A stretch of DNA of 64,000 nucleotides from Triplophysa rosa (Eukaryota; Chordata; Actinopteri; Cypriniformes; Nemacheilidae): NCBI RefSeq assembly GCF_024868665.1, contig NC_079900.1:16151759-16215758 (forward strand). Direction: 5' to 3'. Shown one piece after another: positions 1 through 15,600 of the stretch (within the stretch, counting starts at the first letter, position 1; the number at the start of each line of letters is the position of its first letter). A model generated the notes under the pieces. It ran no database searches. It was given only the letters and a program-made list of their open reading frames with translations, and was not told the origin of the DNA. The position numbers and the translations under genes are program-made.

Positions 1-879
1 AATTTACTTATTGATATAAATGCAATGCAAAGCTAAACAAGACAGACACTGAGAAAACAATATTTGCGGTGGTGATCAGCAGAATTAGTCATTCTTCCTC
101 AAATGCCGGTCACATATAAACAACAAGCACTAAAATGGCTCCGTCTTTGTTTTTAGGATCAATTAACAGTCGGTATGTTTACTTTATTTATTATCAACAT
201 TATAAACAATAAAGCCAGATATTCTTGTCAGATCTGGGTTTTGTTACCGGGAGTTAGAGAAGAGCAACGCAACGCATTATTCACATTCTCCGCTGTCGGC
301 TTGTAAACTGTCGGCTTGTTGAACAGACTTTCAACAGAGTAAAATAGACCTACTGTATTATGCTTGTTTTTCTTATCAAGAACATGTTAAACAAAATAAA
401 CAAGATAACCATATATCACAGACTTTCAATATACGTTTTGTTTTGTATGTTTGGTTTTTGTATGATTTCGCTTCGCGCAGGTTTAAATGCAGTTTTTATG
501 TATTATTCTGTTTTTTTCCAACGTTGCTAATCTTTCAACATTAAAAACCCTATATACAGGATCTAATATTAGTGCATTATGAATATTTAATGATAGTTAT
601 AAGCTTGATGTGAAATTGTGACTAAATAAAAACGAAACAAATTACGTATTTTTTCACTTAATTTAAATAAACGAATATTCGTTTTTTATGAGCTCAAATA
701 TTCTAATATGAAATTATTGAAAAATGCCCATCCCCAGTGCTAGCGCTGTTTGGCAGTATTTCAGAGTGGACCAACCAGCCAGTAAAACTGCGAAAAATAA
801 ATAATATTACTGTCAAATGTCTGTCAGATAATAAAAATACTCTCTAATTTACTGCATGTATTTGTTCATGTTTTATTAA

Positions 880-976
880 TCGGATATCGGATCAGTACTC
901 GGTCTCGGCTGATACCCTGAGCCCAGGTATCGGAATCGGTATCGGGAAGGAAAAAAGGGTATCGGAACATCCCTAA
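880..976. mobile_element. DNA transposon terminal fragment
   Basis: Ends GGTATCGGAACATCCCTAA, a terminus seen in fish hAT-like elements (reverse reading TTAGGGATGTTCCGATACC). The matching left end is not in the window. Positions 1-880 are AT-rich llgl1 intron in which I recognise nothing. Confidence 0.45.
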
Positions 977-1086
977 TAAATATCTACACAGCAATATCTC
1001 TTTGAAGTTGAAAGCACTGATTGCAACTGCTCCCAAACAAGCGTTTGGCAAGTAGCAAAGCAGTCTTGGATGGCCCCATGGGTTAC

Positions 1087-3694
1087 CTCGCCAGCACTGG
1101 ACTTCGCCGATGGTAGTCAAAGAGGCCAAAGCCATGACTGGTGCCAAAGGCAATGAGGTTCCACTCTGCGTGCAGGGTTACCGCGGTAACGGCTGCAGGG
1201 GGCATGCACTGCACCAGGACGACCGGCTGGAATCCAGGAGCAAACACTACAGAGCCACTCTTAGGAGGCAAACGGTCATGACCCTTCCACGTAAAACCCT
1301 CACGGTCCTGGAGAAGATCCAATGTTGCCACGTCAATCATGTGATCGGACTTCTCATCACTTAGAACCATCACTATGACCTGTGAACAGAGTTAATATTA
1401 CTAACATTTCTTTTTCTGAGAGCACGTGAGCTGCATCTCATTTTAGTCAAACTCTAAGGAAGCGTCATCTGTATCCAAGATGATACAGTCAATATAAATA
1501 TTTTCTGTCAATGCTATTCAAGACTGAATAAAAGTCTCAAATTTGTTTCATTAATATGGTTTCATTTCAGGTAGTACGCTGCAACCTAGAAGGAGGCAGT
1601 CTATGCAGAAGCTTTGAATCAGAACAACTAAAAGACATTTGGATGCATCATAAAAACTGGTGATCGTACCTGTCCAGCAGTACCGGCCACCACCAGTTTC
1701 CCACTGTATTTACAGAGGCTGACCTTCTGGATTCCCAGTCTTGGATCATCACTGTATGGATCAAAACAGCCCACCTGGAAGAAATTCAAAGCAAACATGG
1801 GATGTTATTCTTTAAACATTACTTTTATACAATTCAGCAGACTACTTTATTCAAACCAACTTACAAACGAAAAGTCCCCTTTAGTCAAATAATTTAATCC
1901 TTTAAAACACATTTTAAAGGACAGATTACATTTTTTTCAATTTCTTTCTGCCATGAAATAGCATGAATGTAACTACATCTTAGCTTTTAGGAGCCATGAA
2001 TATGCAAATTAGGCCACGCCTCCACTTAAACACCAACTCGACTATCCAATGATCTTGGCCTACACATTTACATGACTAGTTACAACATCTTTGTGACAGA
2101 AAACAGGAGCGGTTTCAACCTCAGGTAAACTGCAGATTTAACCGTTTACCGTTCCACTGTCCGCCCGTGGTACAAATACCATTCAAAATGAGACCTTAGA
2201 ACTGCTAAAGGGAGAAAGTACTCTGCAATGGTGTTGACTAAAGAATTGGCACCTGATATGTTTTCAAAGGGATAGTTCACCCAAAAATTAAAATATCATC
2301 ATTTACTCACCCTCTTGTCATTTCAAACCTGTATACATTTCATTGTTCTGCTAAACACAAAGGAATATATTTGCAAGAATGTCAGTAAGCAAACAGATCT
2401 CATCCCCCATTGACACCTATAGTATTTATTTACCCTACTATGGCAGTAAATGGGGATGAAATCTGTTTAGTTACCAACATTCTTCCAAATATCTTCCTTT
2501 GCATTCTGCAAAACAAAGAAAATTATACAGGTTCGGAACAATCTGAGGGGTGAGTAATAATGACAGAATTTTCATTTTTGTGTGAACTATCCCTTTAAGC
2601 ATAATAAAACACCACACAGACATAAACAACATTAAAACTTGATTTTCACCATTAGGGAAAAAAAGACAGAAAAAAAAATCACACCTGCACAATCATCATA
2701 TAAACTGTAACACTTTGAAAAAATAATATACTTTTCTCATGCAAAATTCAACTTGAGTAGCATCTGTAATAGCTATAAAGCATCATGAGTGTGAAAAAGC
2801 ATAATCACATAATGGCTCCACAACATTTCAACATGAAAAAAGCAATAGTGGACAAAATAATAGGCCATTTCCATCCCCTCTAGACATCGATAAACATGCC
2901 ACGACTGCTCCTGGCCAAACACAAGAACAAAGAAAGGACTGGAATGTAATTCAGTTCTGGAAAAATCAGTAAAACGACAGCAATGCAGCAGTGCCATCCA
3001 GAGCAGAAATGTGCTTCATCTTCAGCAGACGCAGGCAAAGCATTTCAGCCTTTAGACAGACAGTCTGCTTTTAATTAAGGTGAAAAAGAAATTCAGTCCA
3101 GTGTGAATCACATATGCTCAAGCGGGCCTCATTCCAGACTTCACTTCACTAGACGCTGAAGCAGAGGAAAAGGTGGATTATTAGGAAAACAAAAAAGAAT
3201 GGATTTCATAACTTTGAGAGCTAAATCCGCACTGCTTCTGAAGGAGAAGTAATGTAAAATAAAGTCAAATCACACTCGTAGTTTTCAGGAGATAAATCTC
3301 TAACCTTTCTAAAAGGAGGCCAGTCTTCCTCTCCTGCTTGGGTCAGGCTGTCGTTGTGATCACAGTCAGTCTGAAAGATGTTTGCTGTGCTCAGTTTGTA
3401 CAGAGGTTTTAGTGACACTCCAGACGCATCCCAGAAACGCACCGTGCCATCCTCATGACTACAACAACCAGAACAGCAAGACATTGTGACAACCGTTCCA
3501 GATAAACAGAGCGATACCACTGAATGCTTTATCTAAATTCTATGAAACATTTAAGCAGCTGTTCAAATAAATTTCATGTTGGTTTGTAATGAGACATTGG
3601 AGCAGAGCAATAAAACAGTCCCTCACCCAGTTAACAGCAGCTCTTTCTGCTTTGGATCAGGTGCTAAGTTTTCCCCTCCACATATTGGCCAGTT
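1087..3694 (-). CDS. llgl1: llgl1 coding exons 11-14
   Basis: Exons 3627-3694, 3305-3458, 1670-1774 and 1087-1379, roughly residues 423-628. They carry [64 protein letters not shown] and [20 protein letters not shown]. This is the start of the second WD40 propeller. The 1087 border is a GTAACC donor, so at least one further exon, including the phospho-loop, lies left of the window. Confidence 0.93.
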
Positions 3695-6600
3695 CTGTCA
3701 GAATAAAGAGAGAGCGTAAATCAGGACGGCAACTTCAATGGAAAAACATCTGGCAACCTTCAAATTTGGACGAAACGACATTAAATGCAAACTTTGATGT
3801 TGGTTCACGTTTTATTGAGTGTTGTTAAATAACTTAATTTTCAAGAATTCACACCACTAGCTCATAACCATAAAAATCGAAATACAGTGCGAGCACGCCG
3901 TCGATTCATTTATTTAAAAACAACCTCAAAAGCAAAGGGTGGCGTTTTTAATGTTCTTGCAATGTTATTCACAAAACAGATGTTAAACGTAAATTGCCTT
4001 TTTTGTTTCCTACTGAAATGAAAGAAAAGAAGAAAAATATGCCAATAAGCCAACTATCTGTCTTAAGGTTATGAAGACAACACCATGTAATTTACACCCG
4101 CAAGTTATACGACTACTACACAGGTTTAAATGTCAGAAAATGTTCTGCCTTGTTTTTTCCATGCAAGCATTTTAAGAAAGACTTCATTTCTTAATTTTTT
4201 GTTAAAAATGTTATTTTTTAATTGTTTAAATTATTTTCTTACAAATGTTTCAATTGTATTGTAACTAAATGCATTATAAAATGCAATTGTAGCATACATA
4301 AATCCAATTCGATTAATTCCAAATACATTTTTGTGCTATGGAGTTCTCATTGTTGTCATTTTGTGTTAAATAAAAAGTACAAACAAGTTTGAATTAAAAT
4401 GAACACAAAATGTCTTGTCTTTAAAGGGATACTTCATCCCCAAATCAAAATTATGTCATCACTTACTCGCCCTTCAGCGGTTTAAAACCCTGTATAAATG
4501 TATTTGTTATGTATAGCACAAAAGAAGATATTTTGAAGAGATATTAACAATGTTAGGAAAGGAAACAATTCTGGGGCACCATTGACTACTATAGTAGATT
4601 TTCTCCTACTATGGAAGTCAATAGTGCCCCAGAACTGTGTGGTTACAAACAGTCTTCCATATATCTTTTTTGGGTTCAGCAACCTAAATTTACATTTTTA
4701 GGTGAACAGTTCCTTTAACTAGACACCGAGATGTGTTCAATTAAGGACAAACTGTGTTGTTTTTAGAGTGGAATAATGCAGCAGAGAAAACGTTAAAAAA
4801 TATGCGTGTTTGATATGTAGATTTTCACCTCATACTTCTGCATGGGACACTGCTGTTGTCCAGCACTGATCACTCTCTCCCAAAACTTGGGCAGGACGTT
4901 TGAGATGTGACATGAGCAAGTAATGGCAGAAGAGTGCAGAGGAGCCAGATACGGAGCAGGGACAGTGGGCCAGCCAGCCATCTGAAGATCAATCACCACC
5001 AGCTCTTCTTCCAACAGAACCACAAGGGCTGAAGGGTCATCAAATTCTACGAGAGAGAAAAGTGCTTGTAACCATGGTCCACCCACAGGAACCAAGAAAA
5101 CATTCCCCGAAAACCAAGGAAATTCCTTCCAGCGGGAGTCTGCTGCGCTTCATCGGATCTCGCTTACCATTATTGCTGTCTGTGGAGTGGATGGTGAAGA
5201 AGTCTATGACACGGGAGGTGAAGTCCAAGGTGACGTGGTTGCCGTCTTGAAGGATGGTTAAGCAGTGTCTGTCTCCATAGCTGGCCCTGGGCATCCCACC
5301 GCTGAACAGCACCAGAGGACCTCTGCAAAGAAAACAGAATATACTCAAACGGTATAAAACAAGATTATGGAATTTTTCCACACACACAACGCCACGAACC
5401 CTGACTGTGCTGTCCTCCACAGGATCTTGTTCACGGCTTTGCAGGGAAAGGGTCCTGAGACAAAAAAAAAAACCCGCAAATTGAGAAACTACCAGAACAC
5501 AGAAAACTTGGCAGAGAATAGTAAACATGGCGAGAGTAAAACTGGAGTTATAAGTTGGGAAAATATCCATAGATCCCAAAGTGGTTTGATGTCAACAAAC
5601 CATCAGCCAACAGTGAAAAGAGCATTTAAGGTTTACAATCTATTTTAATAGGTCTGCAGAGAGATTTTAACAGCCCATGGCAAAAGTCAAATGGAGCTTT
5701 GGTATAGAACAACATTTCCTGATTGTGCAAGTTAAGCAAACATTACAGCATGGCCAGCCATCATTAGTAATGCTACTGGCATAACAATAGAACACAAAGC
5801 AGCCCAAATTTTGAATTAAAGTACTGTGGGAAAACCATGCCACCATATGCAAAATACTGTAGTAGACATCTAACAAACAACCAAAGTGTGAGAGAGAGGC
5901 AAGGAGCAAGTAAAAAGTGTGGCATGTGCTATGGCTCACCATATGGTATGGTAGAAGAGACTGGGTCAAGACTACAAGGATTGCTGCTGCTGACAGCCCA
6001 CACCATGTATCCACCATCACTATGGGAACTGACAAAGCTGTTACCCGACCGTTCCCAGACCAAACTCTCCAGCTGCTACAAGAGTGACAGGTCCACACAA
6101 TACACCCGGTCAAAAAAACAAAAAACAAAGACAGAAAGCCAATGGGTTCAAGTTAAACCATCTGGACGTCAAGAAGCTTTGTAATGTGAGCTGAATCATG
6201 GACATTTCTATCTATTGATGAGATTTTTGAGAATATTGACATTTATAGCTGGAAACATCGAACAAACTTGCGCACACCCACCCACCTGTTTTCCCAGGAA
6301 GAGGTTGTCTACATGTCGACTGTTAAGGTCCCAGAGCACAACCAGACCTCTGCTGTATCCAATAAGGATTTTATCAGAGTTTTTCAGATGTTCCTGCAGG
6401 GACTCTACAGGCCCCAATGATTTTCCACACTTGTACTCTTCTGGAACGCTGAAGAGGGGAATAACCAGACATGTGAATATCATTACAAAGAGAAGGACTT
6501 CATTTGTTTGATGGGAAAGAAAAGTAAAAGCACAGGACGATTTAAAAGAAAAAGGATGGAAAGATGCGAGCGCCGAGATGCGCTGGGGAACGTTTACTCT

Positions 6601-9600
6601 TTATAGTGCCAGTCTTCTGCACTTGTGTTTTCTGTCAAACTTAACAGAGTACACACTATTCTGCTCCCTAAACGCACAACACTGCTGTGCTGATGTACAG
6701 AACATCCCAACATCAACGAAGAACTTTACACAACACTTTCACTCTCACCGAAATCAATACACTTCACATTTTCACATTTTGGAAAATCATGCAGGCCTCA
6801 AGGTTCGGCGGGTGCATAAGCTCTAAAGCGTTTAAGAACAATGCATCAGAACATTTGGAAGCAATTACATTTGATTAATGTTTTAAAAGACTGAGGTGGA
6901 GGAACAGAATGAAAATAAGCTCAATGAAACAAATATTAAAAAGGCGGTTCGAGCGCAAAAGTAATGCTGTAGAAGTTGACATGACATTCACACGATGACA
7001 AGTTTAAATTCATTTTGAAAGCCAGACAAATGATGACCAATCAAAAGCCACAGTACGGGATTCCTCTGTGGCTGTGGCATGGATTCAAGACCTGGAATGT
7101 GTATGGTACACCCACAGAGTTGGGATGAGATGCAACCATGAAGGGGGACGAAAGATGCATGGAAAAGACGGACTGGAATAACCTTATGGGTGGCTTGGTT
7201 TCAAACAAGAAACTTTAGTCAGTTTTACACAAACAAATAAAACTTTAAGGGGAAGAAATTTCATTTGAAAGCATAACTGCATTATATAGAAGAAAACGAA
7301 GTAAAACATCAGCTCACAGTCTACAATGGTTTCATGTTTGCTCCACCATCAGCAACTGAAGAAATATTGTCAAGAGATTACAGGAACAGTTCACCCAAAA
7401 AGGAAACTTCTGTCATCATTACTCACCTTCGAGTTGTTCCAAATCTGTGTGAATTTCTTTGTTCTGATGAAGACAGACAAAGATATTTGGAAGAATGCTT
7501 GTGACCAAACAGTTCTTAACTACCATAGTAGGAAAAAGTACTTTATAATTTCTTTGTTCTGTTGAACACAAAAGATGATATGTTGAAGACTGTGGGAAAG
7601 CAAACCGTTCTGGGGCACTCTTGACTACCATTGTCATTTTTTTCTACTATGGTAGTCAATGGGGTCCAAGAACTGTTTGGTTACGAGCATTCTTCCAAAT
7701 ATCTTTCTCTGTGTTCAACCAAAAAAAGACACTAGAGTGTGAGTTATTCATGACAGAATTTTCATTTTTGGGTGAACTATCCATTTAAAACAAGTCCATT
7801 AAGATTTTTCACATGCCTTAGGGATAAACAAATCACCTCAAAGTAGTTTTTTTTAATAAATCTTATTGGTAATTCTGAATCCCGTTTATATTCCATGAAT
7901 AGTGTGCAATGCTTACTGCATCTTAAACGTCTCCTCGGCTGCAGCTTAAGCAATTTGGTACTTGGTACAAAAGCATTTTGTTCTGTAGTTTCTCGGCTGA
8001 CACACACTTATTACCAGCGGCTCAGATAGGACGCCCATTACCCAAAACTGTATCCAGTTAATGAGCAGTTCAAGGTCTCTCTCAGAGGCAGATGAGGTCC
8101 ACATTTAGCAACCCGGGCTATATCTGCAGCAGGCCACTATGAAAGCTGTAATTTCTCTCACAGTTAAACAACATCTTTAAAGAGCAAGATGACTAGCAAG
8201 TGTGATTTCCTGCCCTGTAACGGGCATAATTGCAGCACACCAGAAGATTACTTCTTCACAAGCATATTAAATATTTATAAATATTCAACTGAATGTGTAT
8301 TATAAGACAGCCTTAAGATCTTATCAGATTCTTAAAACCGAGAGATTCAAAATGTTGAGGTGTGAACTAGTGTTGCTTTCGTCAACGAAAATTATGACGG
8401 AATATGGTCGTCAACGAACCTTTATCACGTGACGAAAACGAGACGCAACGTAAATGCTGGTCATACGATGATGACTATAATTAAATGTATAATGCAATAT
8501 TGTTGACGAATAAAAACGAGACTAAATGTGGTTTACAAAATAAAAACTATGCTAAAATGTCTCTTCAATTTCGTTGACCAAAACGAGACGAGACGAAATG
8601 TTATAACGTTATTTCGTCTGATGCTTTAACCTAGATGCGGAGCTGAATCCTGTTATTTAAATGTCATCTGGCTGTTCTACGTGTCTGAGTGAATTATGTG
8701 CACAGTTTAACATACAACATGAGTGATGGTCGAGGATTTATCTGCGTCTGCTCTGTATGAGGATATGAACAAATGAACTTCATCTCCAGAGTTGCTCTGA
8801 GAGTTTATTTTACGAGCGTTTACTGTTTGAGTGAAGCTATCAGCAAACACAAAAACTCAAGCGTCTTCCCAAAGACCCGTCAAAATAAAAGTCCCGTTAA
8901 ATTGAACACTGACAAAAAAATACTTTAGTGAACTGTAATAACTTTAAACCTCTCTAGCTCCAGTGCTTTGTGCAAAAAAAAGTCTGCATTAATTTACTGC
9001 ATTCTGTATGCTACTACACGGCACTGACGGCAGTCACTCTTCTCCTATTGGTTCTTTGCAATGCTGGCAAATGTAACCTTCCAGTTGACTTGCGAAATCA
9101 CTTCCATTTGTTTTATTAATAAAGGATATTGGAATTAAAATCGGTCTGAGTTATGACAAATACTTTGATTTTAATAGTCACACAGTAAGAAAAAGAAAAT
9201 TTGTATAGGAAAAAGATGCATCGAGAATCGTTTTATCATCGCATCGCAGCCCTCTGAATCGTAATCGAATCACATCGTGTCGTGCCTAGAGATTCCCACC
9301 CCTACCGATGGCCGTAAATTCAAATCAGACGTCTTCCGTGTCTGGAATGGATGTATTCTGAGTCTATAAGGTAACAATAATATAATAAGATAACCTTGTT
9401 TGAAATGGGTTTGGCTAAAAGTAAATTTTGGTTTCGTCTATACTACTAGGTACTTCTACTATATTGACTGGGTTAAATAGAATTGCATTACTAACAAGAG
9501 ACTAAAATACAATTTTCGTCGACTAAAACTAGACGAAAATAGTCATGGATAATTCTGACTAAAATAAGACTAAAATGCTCAGACTTTTAGTCGACTGAAA

Positions 9601-12600
9601 CTTGACTAGACTAAAAAGAGTATGAACGTGACTAAAACTAATAAAAACTAAAATGACAGCTTGACACAAAGACTAGACTAAAACTAAAATTAAAACAGGC
9701 CACCAAAAACAACACTAGTGTGAACTCAGTAACTTATGTGTGAGACAGGAAATCTTAAGCCCCATGCAGCTCTGCTGACAGAGTAACAGACAGCCACAGC
9801 TGGGGGCAGGAATGGGCATCTAACCCCGAGCGAATCAGAGGGTACGGCCTCTGTAGTGTCCAAGAGCCGGGCAACAAAAGCATAGAGGTAAATGAAAATA
9901 AATAAAAGATCTTGGTGCAGCTTCATTGACCTCATGCACGGCCTTTCAGATGGGGGGGTGGGTCCCCAAATGCTTATTTTATGAGGTAAGCACACAAGCT
10001 GTGGAAACTGTCTGCACAGCCATCTTTATTAAAGTCTAATGTTTTGCTTCCGAGTCAAAGGCTGAGAGGAAAAAAATACTGAATAATTTTCCCATTAAAG
10101 AGCGCATCTAACTGCAGAGCAATTACAGGGAAAATGAAAATGGTTTATTTACAGATACAATAAGGAAACGTTCCCCTCTAAAATTAAAATCTACTCACCC
10201 GCGTGTCACCTAAAACATAAGATTAAAGGCTGAAATTTCAGTCTGTTCCTCACACCAAGCTTTTGTATGCCTTGAGTTGTGTACATTATATGGTTTACTC
10301 GCTTGGAAAGTTTTTCTTCATATTGAAAGCCCAACAACAAACTGCACATGCGCACTTTTTGAGGCCCAAACTTAACCTTCGATACACATCCGCAAAGAAC
10401 AGATTATTTATGATAAGCAAAAAAATAAGTAAATGACATAAGCTAGCAAGTTAAAGGTGTGTCTAGCCAGTATTATTTTGGGTTACCAGTAAAATAATTG
10501 TTTATTTAATAAATACAATATAAAATAAAAAAGCAAATTGTATATTTAATACAATTATAATACAATAGAATATTAATATAAACTATTATTAATTATAAAT
10601 AGTTATACTATTAGCCACTAGCCAGGCCGATCAACAAACACAAGAGCGGAAGTTAACTTCGGGCCAGACGTGTGCATCCATTGAAACCGTCTATAGTAAG
10701 GGATTGTTTGTGAGTGTAAACAGCGTTAATAAATAGATATGCATGTTGCCGGTTTGTAGTCATACATCTAACATGGTGACATCATAGTGACTAATGTCAT
10801 AATGCAGCGATGAAAATGGAAGTCTCACCTCTGCATGATCTCATCCTGGAACAGTGACTTGTTCAACAATGTGAAGTTGGGCAATTCCAGGAAGTGCACC
10901 CCACCACCTTCAGTTCCCAGAGCGAGAAGATCGCAGCTCTGTTTCAACAACATAACAGTGACACGAGTCACGCTGTAAAGAAAGAGAACCCATCGACATC
11001 AACGCCTGGATAAGACTATCAAGGTCACCACTAAGCAAACCTGGGCAACTTACCACAAGTCAAAAAATAAGATTTAGTATCTCTCATTTGAACAAAAGAT
11101 CAAGTATGAAAATACTTTAAGGAATGAAAAGCTATGGCTGACCTGGTGCTCTCAATGCCTGGCCTGCCAGGCAAGGTGAAGCTGTTGACCTCCATCAAAT
11201 GCGAGCGATTTTCTTTCTGCACAATCTCCCACAGGTGAATGCTGTTGTCATCCAGGAGGGAAAGTATCCTTCCCTGCTTATTCAAAACAAACCACACATC
11301 TTACAAGTCACAAGTTATAAGGCATATAATGCAACAGAAGGTTTACCTTTATAAATGCTTACCTGTCCATGAAGGAAGTGTATCTGTGTGACAGCAGCTG
11401 TGTCTTTATGAAGTCCAGTCATCTCCACTCCAGGGGCACCATATCTTAACAATGCAGTCAAGCAACATAGCAGTTTTGCATATCTGTTCTGGAAACAGAT
11501 TTACTCAAGGGACAAAGCTTAAAGGGACAGTTCCCTAAAAATGTACCATCACGATTAAAGCTGAATATAGTACACTTTCTTCAGTGTTACACAAAAAGAG
11601 AAAAAAAGGGGACCAGAGACAGCTGTGGCCATCATTTACTTTCACCGTATGTGCAAAAAGCATCTTGAACATTCCTGATAATTATTTGTGTTAAAGAGGC
11701 ATATTTTTAGGGTGATATGGGGAGTAAACAAGTAAACACTGCAATGTGAACCATTTATTTCAGATATGTTCATAGTTCATTGCATGCATCATTTTCACAT
11801 TTTTCTGTGAATAATTTGACAGATTTAATAGATAATACATTGTTTTTATTATTGTCAGAAGGACATTTTTGGAGGGACCCAAGGAAAATCTCGGAGGGGC
11901 AGTATCCCCCTAGACCCGGCCCTGAATTAAAGCCAAATTACATGTGGTGAAAACACAACATGTCAAGAACCAACACAGTGTGAAGACTTTAACCCCGCAA
12001 AATAAATTGCTCTAATGGAAGTGAGAAAGCAAAGTAATTACAGCCATATAATGCTCATTATATACAGGCCACAGATCTTAACACTGAGAAACCAGCGGAA
12101 ATAAAATCAAAACAAACTAGCTCACATTGAGCGCAGGCCAATCTTATCCCAATCGGCTCCAAAATCAAGAAAAAAAGTCACATCTCTTTTTGGTTTGACA
12201 ACAGTCGGCAAAGCCAGACATGATTTTTGTTGAACAGACTTTTGCTCAAATGGTCTCTGGATGGCTATTGTAGTCTGTTTTTCATTACAAAACTGCGTAG
12301 CCTTCCAACATCATAACAAAAGGGTGGATATCTAGGTCAAATCTGATCCACGTAAAATGATCCAAACTCTGCAGAGAGAAAAAGACATCCGAGTATCTGA
12401 ATTCAGTTGCAGCCTTTGTGAAAGAGAACAGCTCTTTAAAATTTGGATTAGAAAAAATAATCATGCGCATTGTTTTAATTTCACATTCATTCATTTGGCA
12501 CATGCTTTTACTCAAAACAACCATGTGTTTCTAAGGAACTGAACCAATGACCTCGGTGCTGCAAACACAATGCTGTGCCACTTAAACAAGAACAGCATAC

Positions 12601-15600
12601 TATCACATCAGCAAATGTGCATTTTACAAAAACCTTGGTAGTATGTGCATCATTTCATTCTCGACACAGCCCATTTCTCTCTGCAAACTTGTGACAAAGT
12701 CTAGGTGCATCTGATTGAGATTAATGAGAAGAGATGCAGTCACGGCGTGAACCGGAGCACAGAACACAGTGAGCTCGACCGACTTCAGAACAAAAGCCGA
12801 GACTGTGTGGCACACTCTCACGTCATCCGGGCCACCTCACTCACAGAGAGCCACTTCAGATACAGTCTAATCAAGCCTATAATGTCTTACACAAGCTCTC
12901 AAACCTCTGACGAACTGCCCCATTCCGAAGCCCCCTTGGTTGCCATGGCAGCATTTCTATTATGTCACACGGGAACAGACATACTGTAGTGTGCTTTTCG
13001 CAGAGGGTGCTCATACGTCCCAAAAACGCTATGCAACAAAAAGGATCAAAGCTGGGAAACATGTAGCATTTAATAAATCTTGCTTCCTTATAAAACTAAA
13101 ACCTTCTCGCTTTCATTTCTGCATTTTATATAAACAACTTCAAAAGTACATGCACATTTGATCAGTATTGAACCAGGTGTTGTCAGAACCATGTTTTCTA
13201 CCACAAGAGCTACAGGGAAACTGGTCCACAACCATCCCCATTCCATTATGTAGCATTACGTCATGCATCTACACAATAGCAGATGGAAAGACACTGAGAA
13301 AGGAGCGGTAGATATCAAAAGAAACAGACAGGCAGTGAGGAAAGAGTAAAAATACTAAAGACATAAGAGGGACCAAGAATAAAGAAGGGAAAGGTGTGTG
13401 AAGCATGCTGGGAGTGAGGGGCCTCTGTGTCGAGTGTGGGAATTAAACAGAAAAGAAACATCTGCAGGATTCTCTCACACTATACACATCATTAAAGATT
13501 AACACAGAGGCCTGTCATTTTCCCCTTCAACATCGTTCATATACAAAGAATATGATCCTCCCCCGAATTCTCCTTTCTGGGCCAACCTGTCCACCTCAGT
13601 GCATTTTTAATGGCGCAGAGAGATTACAAACCGCGAGATGGCGGGCACAGTATGGTTTTGGTTTGTTAACATGGAGAACCTCAATGATTTCCTGAATCTG
13701 TAGATGCTAACTAATGCATCACAACCCATTTGAGATCTTTGGCATAGACATCTCAGTTGTCCCCCTCATGTTTAAACTGGCTAGACCATCTAGGATGAGA
13801 GATCTTGACATCTTCACTCATGACGTCTCTCAGAAACACACAGAATCCTGCCCGCAGTTTCCTCAGCTACATGCATCACAAGAATACTAGAGTTCAGCTA
13901 GACTTATCAAGAGACTCAAAACAGAACCTGATATTCCCAAGACACACCAAAGTACATGAATACAAGTTACAAGTCTGAATTTCTTTCTACAATCTTTAAA
14001 AACTTAAGAAACCCAAACAGTATTTGATCCCAATCTGTAATAGATTTAAATGAAGTTGATCGATGCTGCAGCCAAAAACAAACAGAACCCAGCCAAAACA
14101 AATCCAAAGACTTTCCTTTAATAAGCTCAAAATCAAACAGTACCTAATGTACATTCAATCGGAGCAAAAAGTGTGTATATTAATTGCCTGGCCATGTTAT
14201 ATTTTTATTCATACATTTAGGAGATGCAACTTACAAATCAGCAATCTGTCAAAGTTACCATCACAGTTATGAAACGATCAGAACTCCCTAAACTGGACCC
14301 CAGACTCCTCTCACATCACAAGCCAAACACGCCCTCCTATACTAGTCATCTCTTCACATACTCCCAACAATGCTCAACAATTACTCATTCAAGCGCTAAC
14401 AGTTAGTAAGAGATAATGCAATTTCACAGTCTGAATAGTGACAAACAGCAGATGTGGTCTCCGAAGTCTAATGCAGTAAACATACGTTGTCCTATATTAA
14501 AGAGACAAATTAAGAAAAGGGCAATTCTGTGAAAATGTCAACCTTACAATGAAAAAAATAGTTTTTACCAAAGGTTTTTACTATACTAACAGCACAGACA
14601 TCAACATTTGGTGGTTCAAATACCTCTGTGATGTCTCCAAGTTTTTAAAGCATTGATTTTATTTTTAGTGAATGATTTTTCATAGTTAGGTAAGTGCCAT
14701 TTCACGATTGTCACATCCACACACATATTTCTCATAAATGGGCACATGAAAATTTTAATAAAGGAACTATTTTACGTTCTATGAAGAGGAATCCCTTCTC
14801 CATTTGTTGGATATAATTGCTTCATGTTTGTGCATTTTAATTCACAGAAATCCTATAAAGTTTGTTGTCTCCCAAACACTGTGTCCATTTTATTCACATC
14901 CATAACGCGTTTACAAAAGTTTCCCTTTTGTAAAATAGAAAACTTGTCCATATACTGGTATTTTTCTGATGTTTAAACTATCAACAAGGGTTTAGGAAAA
15001 TATAAACAAAAGGTTCAGGATATTGGTAACAATTGCATTCTCGGAGCGTTTTTATGTCACATCCATAATGCAAAATGTCACACGCTGGAATAGGTTGTTT
15101 GCACATGAAGACACGGCACTGCGCGAAGTACCGATGGAGGGCAGCAAGTGATTTTCTCCATAGGAATTCACTATAACATACTTAAAATACCTATGTTTTG
15201 CATTGTTTTTGATTTTTCAAATCGATCAAACCATGAAAGGAGATAAAATGGCTTGTAAACCAGAATCTACGAGGTTTAATGTACCTATACAACGACCAGC
15301 CAAACCTTGTCATGAACACTAGCTGCTGTTAAAAGCTTTCCTGTGGCTCAGTGGTTAGAGCATGGCACTAGCAACGCCAAGGTCATGGGTTCGATCCCGG
15401 GGGATTGCATATAGTCAGAAACAAATGTATAATACAATGCAATGCAAGTCGCTTTGAATAAAAGCGTCTGCAAAATGCATAAAAGTAAAAGATCGAGTCC
15501 GGATAGTGATAAATCTCGCGTTAAGCGTTTCTCCCCTGTAGAAGTCCATTATAATGAAACCGCTTAGCGTACCAAAACCACGACCCCTTAAAACCAAATT

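Noticed and set aside
5040..5579. A 179-codon single-exon gene on the minus strand
   Set aside because: It runs through two real llgl1 exons (5168-5322, 5400-5454) in mixed frames and through intron sequence; the correct frame changes between exons.
12285..13161. Several overlapping 60-94 codon ORFs in llgl1 intron 2
   Set aside because: No family resemblance, no splice sites in frame, and both strands are equally open, as expected by chance.
15341..15415. A tRNA gene, because A and B boxes are present
   Set aside because: The cloverleaf is incomplete, there is no terminator run, and a SINE tail with L2-type ending follows. It is the tRNA-derived head of a SINE.
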